DNA of 64,000 nt from JAVBOW01 sp031549495 (lineage in GTDB: Bacteria > Bacteroidota > Bacteroidia > Bacteroidales > Rikenellaceae), in assembly GCA_031549495.1 (NCBI GenBank), contig JAVBPS010000067.1, forward strand, positions 9,411-73,410, read 5' to 3'. Shown in pieces: positions 8,195-16,950 of this stretch; the stretch's first letter is position 1, and each line of letters begins with the position of its first letter. The notes below the pieces were generated by a model. The model ran no database searches and had not been told where the DNA came from. It worked only from the letters and a program-made list of their open reading frames with translations. Made by a program: the position numbers and the translations under genes.

Positions 8195-11100
8195 TTAGAA
8201 TGTGGTGCTGACGCTGAACATGTAATTCCTCGCGAGCGGATAGGTGCCCCAATCCACTCCCGGGGTGAGGGTCGAACCGATGTTCATGGCCCCTTCGGGG
8301 TTGTATCCCCTGTAGTTGGTGAACATATAGAGGTTATTGACCGTTGCGGTAAAGGTCAGTCCCTGCAACTTGAGTTTTTTGAGCTGGCGCGGGGTGAAAC
8401 GGTACGACAGCGACACGTTCTGTATGTTGAGGAACGTCCCGTCCTCGATGAAAGAGGAGTTGAGCTGCTCGCTGCTCAGGATGGCGCGGTCCACGCGTAC
8501 CACGCGCGGCGTTTTCCCGTCCCCGGGATTCTGTTCGGACTGCCACCTGTTGAGCGCACTCTTGTGCCCGTTGGCGTTCATGTAATATTCCGTACCGGCG
8601 AACGCCATATTCATCACGTCGAAATTCACGGCTCCCCGGAGGAATACGCGCAGCGTGAAATTCTTGTATATAAAAGAGTTGGTCATCCCGAACGTAAAAT
8701 CGGGGTGGGGGTCGCCGATGACGGTACGATCCAGAAGGCTGATCGTGCCGTCGTTGTTGGCGTCCAGGTAGATGAACTCGCCGGGCCTCGAGCGCATGGC
8801 GCCGGTCTTTATCCCGGGATATTTATCCACCTGCTCCTGGTTCTGGTATACGCCCACCACTTTCATCCCGTAAAACAAGCCCACGGGCTGCCCCACCTGG
8901 GTTATGTTGCAGTTGCTGAACTGCTGCGCCGTACCGTACAGGGGATCGCCTTCAGGGCCGAGCTCCAGCACTTTCTGCTTGTTGAAGGAGATGTTGAAAT
9001 TGGTGTCCCATTTAAATTTGCGCACCAGATTGCGGGTCTCGAGAGTGAATTCCCACCCCCGGTTCTGGATACGTCCTATGTTGGTCAGCCTCGAGTTGAA
9101 ACCTGTCGCATAGGGCATCTGCATGGAGAGCAGCAGGTCGTGGGTCTGTTTGTCATAGTAATCCACGGTCAGGTTCAGCCTGTTTCTAAACAATGCGATG
9201 TCAATGCCGCCGTCGACCTGGTAGGTTTTTTCCCATGTCAGGTCATCGTTACCGTAAGAGCTCACCCTTACGCCGCTCACGACCGTTTCGTCTCCGCCTC
9301 CCAGGGCGTAGTTCGAGCCGGCTATCAGGGCGAGATGCCTGTAGTTGCCGATGGAGTTATTCCCGGTCACCCCGTAACTGCCCCTGAGCTTGAGGTCGGT
9401 GATCCATGAGGCGCTCTTCATGAACGACTCTTTCGAAACCCTCCACGCCGCCGAGGCCGCAGGGAACACCCCCCATTGCTTGGCGAATTTCGAAGTCCCG
9501 TCCGCCCGGATGCTTCCCATCAGGTAGAACCGGTTCTGGTAGTCGTAATTCAGGCGTCCGATCCCGGAAACGAGACCCCAGTCCGAATGGTTCGAATAGC
9601 CCCTTCGGAACGATTCGTCGAGCGAACCGTCGACGATCATCATCTCGTCCGTCCATGTTCCGTTAGCCTGGGCGGTCACCCCGTCGAATCGCTGGAACTG
9701 GGCTTCGTACACCGCTACGGCCGCCAGGTTATGGCTTTTGCATATGGTTTTTTTGTAGCTGAGCTGGGCGCCGCCCTGAAGGGTCATCGTTTTGTTGGAA
9801 TTCGACTCTATGGCATTCATCCTGGGCGGTTTTTCTGAATATCCGCCGATCCAGCGCGGAGTGATGCTGTGCCGCTGGAAGGTGTTGACGTTGGCCGAGC
9901 CGCTTACTTTGAAATCGAGTCCGGTAGCGATCTTAATGTTAATGAACGCATCGCCCAGGAACCGGAAGTTGGTTCTCTCGTCTTTGATCAGGTCGATTTT
10001 GGCGACGGGATTCTCGATGCTTGCCATTGCATTTCCCTGGCCGATCCCCTGGGTGTAGCCCGACGGGCTTTCCGGGTCATATATGTCCATGATAGGGTTC
10101 ATCAGCAGCGCGCCCTGGATGACCCCCGCGTTCGAATTGTGGAACCGTCCGACGGTGCGGATGAAGTCCTGCACGGTGTAGGTCGGGCTTATCTTGACGC
10201 CGACCGTAACGCGTTTGCCGAGGTTGGCTTCGATGTTGGAGCGCAACGAAAAGCGGGTGAAATTTGTATTCTTAACAATACCCGGCTGATCCATCACCCC
10301 GCCCGATATCATGTATTTCACCCCCTGGTTGCCGCCCGAAACGCTGACCTGGTACTCCTGGTAGGGGGCCAGCCGGTAGATGGCGTCCTGCCAGTCGGTG
10401 CCTTTGCGGCCCGACTCGAGGAACTCCCTGAAATAATCGGTCTTCATGTTGCCCAACCTTTTCGAATCGGGATCGTTTATATCTCCGCCGCGATCCACAT
10501 GAAGGTTGTCGCGCGCCTCGATGGCCAGTTGCGCGAACTCCTGCGGCGAGAGCATGTCTACTTTATTGTAAAGCTGCTGTACGCCTACTTTGGCGGTAAC
10601 GCTGACCGTGGGTTTGCCGATGCTTCCCGCCTTGGTGGTAATGAGCACCACCCCGTTGGAGGCCCGCGAACCGTAGATGGCCGCAGCGGCGGCGTCTTTC
10701 AGTATCTCTATCGATTCTATATCCGAGGGATTGATGAACGAAAGGGGATCGGATTCGTAGTCGGTGCCCACCTGCAATACCACGCCGTCTATGACGTAGA
10801 GGGGATTGTTGTCGGCGCCCAGGGTGCTCATCCCGCGGATCTGGATATCGAAACCGCCTCCGGGAGAACCCGTGGCGCTCGTTACGTTCACGCCCGCCGC
10901 CTGTCCCATCAGCACCTGGCTGATATCGATAAGGGGCATATCCTGCAGTTTGTCGGGATTGATCGAACTGATGGCCGTGGTAATGTCGCGTTTATTCTGG
11001 GCGCCGTAGCCGACCACGACCACATCCTCCAGGCCCACAACGTTCGGGGTCATGGTGGCGTTTATCGTACTTTGCGCTCCCACCCTGATTTTTAACGGAT

Positions 11101-11356
11101 TCATCCCCGCAAGATTGAATACGAGGGTTTTCCCCTGTGCCGCAGCGATTTTGTAACGCCCGTTGCCCGCGGTCAGCGAAGAAACGTTCGTTCCTTCGAC
11201 CACAACCGTAACCTGGGGCAGGGGAACCCCCGCCTCATCGGTCACGATGCCGGAAATCTCTTTCGCGGCGTTCTGGCCGTTAGCGCCTAACGGCAGAACG
11301 GCGGACATAAGCGCGATAAAGACCAGCGTTAGGTAACACGGTAATTTTCGATTCAT
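8195..11356 (-). CDS. SusC-like TonB-dependent outer-membrane transporter (PUL 1)
   Basis: This 1053-residue outer-membrane barrel imports oligosaccharides using TonB energy, in complex with the SusD product of the next gene. The start at 11356 gives a signal peptide (MNRKLPCYLTLVFIALMSA, cleaved near GANGQ); the open frame runs 144 bases further without a leader. A carboxypeptidase-regulatory-like domain follows (ISGIVTDEAGVPLPQVTV). Then comes the plug, with EDVVVVGYG and the SusC-typical segments GSPGGGFDIQIRGMSTLG and YGSRASNGVVLITTKAG, then the barrel ending in an aromatic residue (VSTTF). It opens the minus-strand operon, and 444 bases separate it from the divergent GH43-like gene. It aligns closely with the PUL 2 SusC at 16951 through plug and barrel, for example GTDWQDAI, TGNNSIG and PHPDFTFGMTN in both. 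Confidence 0.96.
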   Translation of the reverse strand: MNRKLPCYLTLVFIALMSAVLPLGANGQNAAKEISGIVTDEAGVPLPQVTVVVEGTNVSSLTAGNGRYKIAAAQGKTLVFNLAGMNPLKIRVGAQSTINATMTPNVVGLEDVVVVGYGAQNKRDITTAISSINPDKLQDMPLIDISQVLMGQAAGVNVTSATGSPGGGFDIQIRGMSTLGADNNPLYVIDGVVLQVGTDYESDPLSFINPSDIESIEILKDAAAAAIYGSRASNGVVLITTKAGSIGKPTVSVTAKVGVQQLYNKVDMLSPQEFAQLAIEARDNLHVDRGGDINDPDSKRLGNMKTDYFREFLESGRKGTDWQDAIYRLAPYQEYQVSVSGGNQGVKYMISGGVMDQPGIVKNTNFTRFSLRSNIEANLGKRVTVGVKISPTYTVQDFIRTVGRFHNSNAGVIQGALLMNPIMDIYDPESPSGYTQGIGQGNAMASIENPVAKIDLIKDERTNFRFLGDAFINIKIATGLDFKVSGSANVNTFQRHSITPRWIGGYSEKPPRMNAIESNSNKTMTLQGGAQLSYKKTICKSHNLAAVAVYEAQFQRFDGVTAQANGTWTDEMMIVDGSLDESFRRGYSNHSDWGLVSGIGRLNYDYQNRFYLMGSIRADGTSKFAKQWGVFPAASAAWRVSKESFMKSASWITDLKLRGSYGVTGNNSIGNYRHLALIAGSNYALGGGDETVVSGVRVSSYGNDDLTWEKTYQVDGGIDIALFRNRLNLTVDYYDKQTHDLLLSMQMPYATGFNSRLTNIGRIQNRGWEFTLETRNLVRKFKWDTNFNISFNKQKVLELGPEGDPLYGTAQQFSNCNITQVGQPVGLFYGMKVVGVYQNQEQVDKYPGIKTGAMRSRPGEFIYLDANNDGTISLLDRTVIGDPHPDFTFGMTNSFIYKNFTLRVFLRGAVNFDVMNMAFAGTEYYMNANGHKSALNRWQSEQNPGDGKTPRVVRVDRAILSSEQLNSSFIEDGTFLNIQNVSLSYRFTPRQLKKLKLQGLTFTATVNNLYMFTNYRGYNPEGAMNIGSTLTPGVDWGTYPLARNYMFSVSTTF

Positions 11357-11800
11357 AAGCCAAGTCAGTTTAAGAGTTAGTCGTCTGTATGCGCCGGCGG
11401 TCATACCCGCAGAGGCGTCCGGCAGTATGATACAATGATGATAATTATTTCGAGATTCTCCTAATCCGAAGACCCCCGAAATCCCCGTTTTCGACCTCAA
11501 AATTCTTCACATTTATTCCTATCTCTAACACTATTGTTCAGTATCTCGTGGTTGAACAGCCTGATTGTTAGCGCGATAATCTGAAACCGATTTTCCGGTA
11601 ATTTGCGGGGTATTGCGGATGGGGTGTCCGGGGCGTCCTTTTGACCCCGCTTAAATCCGGCAGGCGGGGATGCGTGTGGGAACATGTGACCGGTGAAAAA
11701 GCATAGCAGTACACGAAAGCGAACATATGTGCTCGCCGGCAGCGTAAAGAAGTGCCACCTTTGCAAAAGACAATAAATCCCTGCATTCAAATTTTGTGAA
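11357..11800. other. Divergent intergenic region between SusC (minus) and GH43-like copy A (plus)
   Basis: This 444-base gap must carry promoters for both arms of PUL 1. I see no convincing gene: the short frames on either strand lack leaders and known motifs. One near-match to a -7 box faces the plus-strand gene (see 11756). No clear TAnnTTTG box facing SusC was found. As the AraC-type output domain of the hybrid regulator should bind here, direct-repeat operators are expected, but I could not identify them by eye. Confidence 0.5.
11756..11763 (+). promoter_or_regulatory. Possible -7 promoter box for GH43-like copy A
   Basis: CACCTTTG differs from the Bacteroidetes -7 consensus TAnnTTTG by one base and would start transcription about 30 bases before the ATG at 11801. 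No matching -33 TTTG is seen at the right distance, so this is weak and may depend on an activator. Confidence 0.25.
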
Positions 11801-12781
11801 ATGAAACACGAGACCCCTTTTTACCTCTTGCTGCTGCTGGCCGGATTGCTTGGCGGATGCATAAACACCGGAAGGGCCCGGGCAGAGAAAACGAACGGCG
11901 ATGAAGGCGCCCTTCTCGAGGCATGCCATATCCGGTGCCGCGATCCTTTCATATACCTCCATAATCCTACCGGGACCTATTACCTCCACGTCAACGGGGG
12001 CGGCAAGGTCGTCTATTACACGAGCGAGGATCTGGAGGAATGGAAGTTTTGCGGAGATTCATTCATCCCGGCAGAAGACTTCTGGGGGGAGAACGATTTT
12101 TGGGCTCCCGATCTTTACGAGTATCGGGGAAAATACTATATTTTTATTACGCTGAGCGCGGCGGACAAAAAGCGCGGCACCTCGATCCTTGTGTCCGACT
12201 CTCCGGCGGGGCCTTTTGCACCGCTTGTGAACGGCCCTGTAACCCCTGCCGGCCAAATGTGCCTGGACGGCGCGCTGCATATCGACAAAGAGGGCAGCCC
12301 GTGGATCATATACTGCCATGAATGGCTGGAGGCTCTCGACGGACAGGTATGCGCCCTGCGGCTTACGGACGATCTGAGATCGGCTGTCGGCGAGCCCATT
12401 GTACTATTCAGAGCATCGGGCGCACCGTGGGTGGGGGATATAACTGTCCCCCACGGGATATCCTCAGTGACGGGGAAAGTCACCGATGCACCATTTATCC
12501 AGACGCTCGAAGACGGGAAAATGGTCATGTTGTGGTCGAGTTTTACAAAAGACCGCGGTAAATATGCGATCGGCCAGGCGTTTTCTGACGGGGAACTGCA
12601 AGGGCCCTGGGCGCAAAGCGCCAAACCGCTTAACAACGACCACGGCGGACACGCGATGCTGTTCCGGGACCGGAACGGCAACCTGATGATCTCCTACCAC
12701 GCACCCAACGACGCATCTTCCCGCCTGACCATTAAACGGGCCTATGTCAATGACGGACAACTGCTGGTCGATAATTTATAA
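11801..12781 (+). CDS. GH43-like lipoprotein glycosidase (PUL 1, copy A)
   Basis: The 326-residue lipoprotein has a leader ending LLGGC (Cys20) and a GH43-type five-bladed propeller. It is the most canonical of three related proteins here: Asp48 in CRDPF (likely general base), Asp156/Asp162 in LDGALHID, an intact CHEW motif, and Asp229 in KVTDAPF where the general acid is expected. Typical GH43 enzymes have Glu at that point, so this subgroup may use Asp or another residue such as the CHEW Glu. It diverges from the SusC operon and lies 12 bases before the heparinase-like gene, so the two are probably co-transcribed. Arabinose or xylose release is the usual activity of the family, but neither substrate nor activity can be fixed from sequence. 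Confidence 0.86.
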   Translation: MKHETPFYLLLLLAGLLGGCINTGRARAEKTNGDEGALLEACHIRCRDPFIYLHNPTGTYYLHVNGGGKVVYYTSEDLEEWKFCGDSFIPAEDFWGENDFWAPDLYEYRGKYYIFITLSAADKKRGTSILVSDSPAGPFAPLVNGPVTPAGQMCLDGALHIDKEGSPWIIYCHEWLEALDGQVCALRLTDDLRSAVGEPIVLFRASGAPWVGDITVPHGISSVTGKVTDAPFIQTLEDGKMVMLWSSFTKDRGKYAIGQAFSDGELQGPWAQSAKPLNNDHGGHAMLFRDRNGNLMISYHAPNDASSRLTIKRAYVNDGQLLVDNL

Positions 12782-12793
12782 AAAAACGCTGTT

Positions 12794-14704
12794 ATGAAAC
12801 GATTATTTCTGCTCTGTTTTTTAATCCTGTCCGTTCACGGATGCGGTAAAGAAAAAACCAATTCGCCTGGCGGATCCCCGCCGGCTTACCCCCAGCTGAC
12901 CCAACAGAACCATCCGCGCCTGTTGATGAGCAGCGGCGATTTCGCCCAGCTTAAGACCAAGCTCGCATCGGGGAACTCCCCCCGGCTTACGCAGTTGCAC
13001 GACGAGGTCATGAAGGTGTGCGATAACCTGGGAATGGACGGGACTCCGCTGACCTACACGCTCGATGCCAGCGACAGGCGCCTGCTGGCCGTCTCGCGTG
13101 AGGCCCTGATGCGGATCTTTACCTGCGCCTACGCATACAGGATGACCGGCCAGGCGAAGTACCTTGCCCGTGCCGAGGCGAATATCAATACGGTCTGCGA
13201 CTTCGCGGACTGGAACGCCAAAAAACATTTCCTCGACGTCGGGGAGATGGCCGCGGGGGTCGCCTTGGGCTACGACTGGTTGTACCACGACCTGTCGGCG
13301 GCAACGAAAGCCAAGGTCGTGGACCGGATCAACAAATACGCCTTTTATCCGGCTGAAAACAAGATATGGAACCTCGATTTCTTCGCGGCCGACAACAACT
13401 GGAACCAGGTGTGCATCGGCGGCCTGCTGTGCGGGGCGTTGGCCGTATATGAAGACCTCCCCGGACAGGCGGAGAAGATCATCGAAAAGTGCCTGCTTCA
13501 GAACAAACGGGCCATGGAGAATATTTATTCGCCCGACGGCAACTACCCCGAGGGGTATGGTTACTGGGGGTACGGAACCCTCTACCAGGTGTTGATAATC
13601 GGGATCCTCGAGTCGTGCATCGGCCATGACGCGGGACTGGCCGCCGTCCCGGGATTCGACAAGACCGCCGAGTACATGCTGTACATGGAGGGTCTCGGGG
13701 GGAAGGTGTTCAACTATTCGGACGGGAGCCAGGGTGCGGCTGCGCTTCTGGCCCCCTGGTGGTTCGCCCGGGAGCAGCATGACGCTTCGCTTCTTTACCA
13801 CGAATTGAAAGTGCTCGACGCGGGAAAGTATTATACGGCCGAAAGCAGGCGGTTACTGCCTATGATCATCACTTTCGCCAAGGACGTCGATCTGCAAACC
13901 GTCCCGACGCCCGATAAGAAAGTGTGGAGCGGCCACGGCGAAACCCCCGTCGTGCTGGTCCGCAGCGGATGGAGCGGGACGGATGCGGATAAATACCTCG
14001 GCGTCAAGGGGGGAAAGGCCTCGACCAGCCACGGGCATATGGACGGCGGATCGTTCGTCTATGACGCATACGGGGTGAGGTGGGCGATGGATCTGGGCAA
14101 TCAAAGTTACGCCCCCCTCGAGTCGCACCCCCAGATCGGCAACGCCCAATTATGGAATATGGGCCAGGCCTCCAGGCGCTGGAATGTATTCCGGCTCGGC
14201 CACCGGAGCCACGGCACGCTCACGGTAAACGGAGCAAGGCACCTGGTCGACGGCAGCACCACGATAACCCGGATCATCGACGCGGCTAACGAATCGGGAG
14301 CGGTGCTCGACATGAGCGCAACGCTCGCCGACCAACTCTCGTCGGCCGCACGTACGGTAAAGATCGTGGACGACCGGGATCTGGTCGTTATCGACCGGTT
14401 GGCGACCGGTTCCACCCGAACGGCCATCGTACGCTGGGCTATGGTCACGCCGGCTGTTCCCGCGATCAAAAGCGACCATATCGAACTTACCCTGGGCGGG
14501 AAGACCATGAGGCTCTCGGCCCAGGCCACGGAAGGTTCCCCGGCCGTCACCTATAATATATGGAGTACGCGCAAAGACGACCAGACGAGCGGGCTGGCCG
14601 ATTATGACGTCGATAACCCGAATACCTATATAGTGGGTTTCGAAGCCGCGATGGACAAAAACCAGACAGCCGAATTCACGACTATCCTTACCCCCGCGAA
14701 TTAA
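12794..14704 (+). CDS. Heparinase II/III-type polysaccharide lyase, lipoprotein
   Basis: The 636-residue protein starts with a lipoprotein leader (SVHGC, Cys17). An alpha-helical toroid domain follows (about 40-370), containing HPRLLMS, AAGVALGYDWLYHDLS and the conserved DNNWNQVCIGG segment. A C-terminal beta-sandwich (about 390-636) carries SHGHMDGGSFVYDAYG with His413 and His415. This arrangement is typical of heparinase II/III-like lyases (PL12, PL15, PL17, PL21 and relatives), which cleave uronic-acid-containing polysaccharides by beta-elimination. Asn in the NNW segment and His in SHGH are the likely active-site groups. The stop is followed by a 253-base gap, so it ends the short plus-strand arm of PUL 1. 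A uronic-acid substrate is inferred from family; I cannot say whether it is a glycosaminoglycan, alginate-like or plant glycan. Confidence 0.85.
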   Translation: MKRLFLLCFLILSVHGCGKEKTNSPGGSPPAYPQLTQQNHPRLLMSSGDFAQLKTKLASGNSPRLTQLHDEVMKVCDNLGMDGTPLTYTLDASDRRLLAVSREALMRIFTCAYAYRMTGQAKYLARAEANINTVCDFADWNAKKHFLDVGEMAAGVALGYDWLYHDLSAATKAKVVDRINKYAFYPAENKIWNLDFFAADNNWNQVCIGGLLCGALAVYEDLPGQAEKIIEKCLLQNKRAMENIYSPDGNYPEGYGYWGYGTLYQVLIIGILESCIGHDAGLAAVPGFDKTAEYMLYMEGLGGKVFNYSDGSQGAAALLAPWWFAREQHDASLLYHELKVLDAGKYYTAESRRLLPMIITFAKDVDLQTVPTPDKKVWSGHGETPVVLVRSGWSGTDADKYLGVKGGKASTSHGHMDGGSFVYDAYGVRWAMDLGNQSYAPLESHPQIGNAQLWNMGQASRRWNVFRLGHRSHGTLTVNGARHLVDGSTTITRIIDAANESGAVLDMSATLADQLSSAARTVKIVDDRDLVVIDRLATGSTRTAIVRWAMVTPAVPAIKSDHIELTLGGKTMRLSAQATEGSPAVTYNIWSTRKDDQTSGLADYDVDNPNTYIVGFEAAMDKNQTAEFTTILTPAN

Positions 14705-14957
14705 CGCGAAACCTGCGCTTACCTTATTAGCGCTGTCAGGCAGCTCCGTGATCAGGCGGCCGCCGGCCCGGCCGTGTAGATGAGCGAGGTGCCCGGCACC
14801 GGAGCTCCAATTTTGTTTCTGTAATACATACACAACCAGACAATTAGATAAATGTGCTATGAAAATGACTAAAATTCAAGTGCAATCGCGGGGCGAATTC
14901 CTACCTTGCGATACCACTGACGTAAGGAGTGCGGTTCCTGCTAACCTGATTACGAAA
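14705..14957. other. Intergenic boundary between PUL 1 and PUL 2
   Basis: This 253-base gap contains several GC-rich inverted repeats, such as GGTGCCCGGCACC near 14789 and GGAGCTCC just after it, but none is followed by a clean T-run, so no terminator is called. A sequence TACCTTGC at 14902 resembles a -7 box but is one base short of the TTTG half. Base composition rises sharply on the right-hand side of this gap. Confidence 0.4.
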
Positions 14958-16925
14958 ATGAATAAACTCATCCTTGTTTTTTCCGCATTGTTATGCCTCT
15001 CGGGCCCCCTGGCCGCGCAGGTACTCGTCGAGACCGAGTCCTTCGCTTCGCGCGGGGGTTGGGTGGCCGACCACCAGGCTTTTCCCAAGATCCAATCGGC
15101 CTACCTGATGGCCCACGGATTGGGCCGTCCCGTCGCCGACGCCACGACGAGCGTCGAGTTTCCGGCCAAAGCCAAATACCATGTATATGTGAGCACCTAC
15201 AACTGGACCTCCCCGTGGTACGCCGCCGAGGGGCCCGGCGCATTCAAAGTCGTGGTCAACGGCAAGGCGCTACCCAACACCCTGGGCACGAAGGGCAAAC
15301 GGTGGGAGTGGCAGTACGCGGGCGAGGTGACCGTGGGCGGCAAGGTGAAGATCGCCCTGCGCGATTTGACGGGCTTCAACGGCCGCGCCGACGCCATCTA
15401 TTTCTCGCCCGAAAAGACGCCTCCCCCGGCCGATTACGCCGAGGCGCGCGCCTGGCGCGACAAATTGCAGGGCCACGGCGCACCCACCCGCGCCCCGAAG
15501 GTCGACCTGGTGGTCGTAGGGGGCGGTGTGGCCGGTTGCGCCACGGCGCTCACGGCCGCGCGGTATGGCCTGAAGGTCGCCATCGTGGACAACCTGCCCT
15601 GGCTGGGCGGCAGCAACGCGCTGGGCGTGAAGGCGTGCGGGCTGATGTACGAAAACCTCTACCCCGAACTGGGCAACATCACCTGCCAGTTGCTCGGTAT
15701 GGACATCGCACGCAAGAACGACCCCAAATCCCATCAGGTCCGTCCCAATAACACCGGCTTCATGTGGGCGTTAGCCAGCTTCCCCGCCGCCGGAGGAAAG
15801 GATCGCGAATCGACCCTGCTCGACGGCCTGGAACGCCTCTCGGGCGCCGAACGGGATGCACGCACCAAGTCCGAGCTCAACCAGAACGATAACGAATACC
15901 GCCGTCGCGACATTTCTGCCCTACGCGAGAAATTCCTCAAGGAGGCGGGCGTGGCGATCTATCAGAACATCCACGTCTACGCCGTCGACGCCCCCGACGG
16001 GCGCGTGCATTCCGTTACGGGCCGCAGCCTGCGCACGGGCGAACCGGTGACCTTCGAGGGGACGCTCTTCGCCGACTGCACGGGCGATGGGGTGGTGGGT
16101 TTTTTGGCCGGCGCCGAGTGCATGGTGGGCCGCGAGAGCAAAAGCTACGCCAACGAGCCGACCGCGCCCGCCGAGGCCGACCGCAAGATGATGGGAAGCA
16201 GCATGCACTGGTATGCCTACCCGCGCGAGAATCCCGGCAAATTCCCCACCCCGGCCGAGTTGCCGTGGGCGATGCAATGCTCGTCGAACTACTTCATCGA
16301 CAAGAGCCAGTGGGAATGGTGGTGGGAAACCGGCCTGGAGATCGACAACGCCGAGGAGGCCGAACTGGTGCGCGACAATTTCCTGCGGGCCGTCTTCGGC
16401 AACTGGGCCTACCTGCGCAACAACATGGCCAAATACAGCGAATACCGCCTCGACTACCTGCAACACATCGCTATGAAGCGCGAATCGCGCCGTATCAAGG
16501 GCGACGTGGTGCTCAACCAGAACGACCTCTCCAAACGGGTCGCCTATCCCGACGCCAGTTTCACCACCACCTGGACGATGGACCTGCACTACGCCAAACC
16601 CGATAACGCGCGCAACTTCCCGGGCTGGGAGTGGATCACCTACTGCACCAATGAGCCCGAGATCTGGATCAAACCGTACCACGTGCCTTACCGCTGCCTC
16701 TATTCGAAGGACATTCCGAACCTGTTCATCGGTGGGCGCAACATGAGCGTCACGCACCAGGCCCTGGGCACGGTGCGCGTGCAGGCGACCCTGGGCATGG
16801 CGGGCGAGGTGACGGGCATGGCCGCCAAGATCTGCAAGGAGAAGGGCGCCACCCCGCGTGAGGTCTACACCCAATACCTGGACGAACTCATCGCCTGCAT
16901 GAAAGCGGGCGCACCCCTGAAATAG
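14958..16925 (+). CDS. Secreted FAD-dependent oxidoreductase with N-terminal beta-sandwich (PUL 2, first gene)
   Basis: The 655-residue protein has a Sec-type signal peptide (MNKLILVFSALLCLSGPLAAQ). An open frame extends 99 bases upstream, but only this start gives a leader. Residues of about 22-165 look like a beta-sandwich or carbohydrate-binding-like domain (ESFASRGGWVADHQAF at its start). From about residue 183 a Rossmann dinucleotide-binding fold begins (DLVVVGGGVAGCATALTAAR, then GGSN). FADCTGDGVVGFLAGAE and LFIGGRNMSVTHQALGTVR are typical of the PF12831-type FAD oxidoreductases. It may oxidise a sugar hydroxyl or free end, or reduce a glycan-linked group. It lies 25 bases before SusC, so its product is part of the uptake operon. 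It has no twin-arginine motif, which is unusual for a flavoprotein that must fold outside the cytoplasm. The substrate is unknown. Confidence 0.87.
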   Translation: MNKLILVFSALLCLSGPLAAQVLVETESFASRGGWVADHQAFPKIQSAYLMAHGLGRPVADATTSVEFPAKAKYHVYVSTYNWTSPWYAAEGPGAFKVVVNGKALPNTLGTKGKRWEWQYAGEVTVGGKVKIALRDLTGFNGRADAIYFSPEKTPPPADYAEARAWRDKLQGHGAPTRAPKVDLVVVGGGVAGCATALTAARYGLKVAIVDNLPWLGGSNALGVKACGLMYENLYPELGNITCQLLGMDIARKNDPKSHQVRPNNTGFMWALASFPAAGGKDRESTLLDGLERLSGAERDARTKSELNQNDNEYRRRDISALREKFLKEAGVAIYQNIHVYAVDAPDGRVHSVTGRSLRTGEPVTFEGTLFADCTGDGVVGFLAGAECMVGRESKSYANEPTAPAEADRKMMGSSMHWYAYPRENPGKFPTPAELPWAMQCSSNYFIDKSQWEWWWETGLEIDNAEEAELVRDNFLRAVFGNWAYLRNNMAKYSEYRLDYLQHIAMKRESRRIKGDVVLNQNDLSKRVAYPDASFTTTWTMDLHYAKPDNARNFPGWEWITYCTNEPEIWIKPYHVPYRCLYSKDIPNLFIGGRNMSVTHQALGTVRVQATLGMAGEVTGMAAKICKEKGATPREVYTQYLDELIACMKAGAPLK

Positions 16926-16950
16926 ACCAACCTACAACATCATAACTACT

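Noticed and set aside
14780..14815. Terminator after the heparinase-like gene
   Set aside because: The palindromes GGTGCCCGGCACC and GGAGCTCC have little or no loop and only a weak T-run follows.
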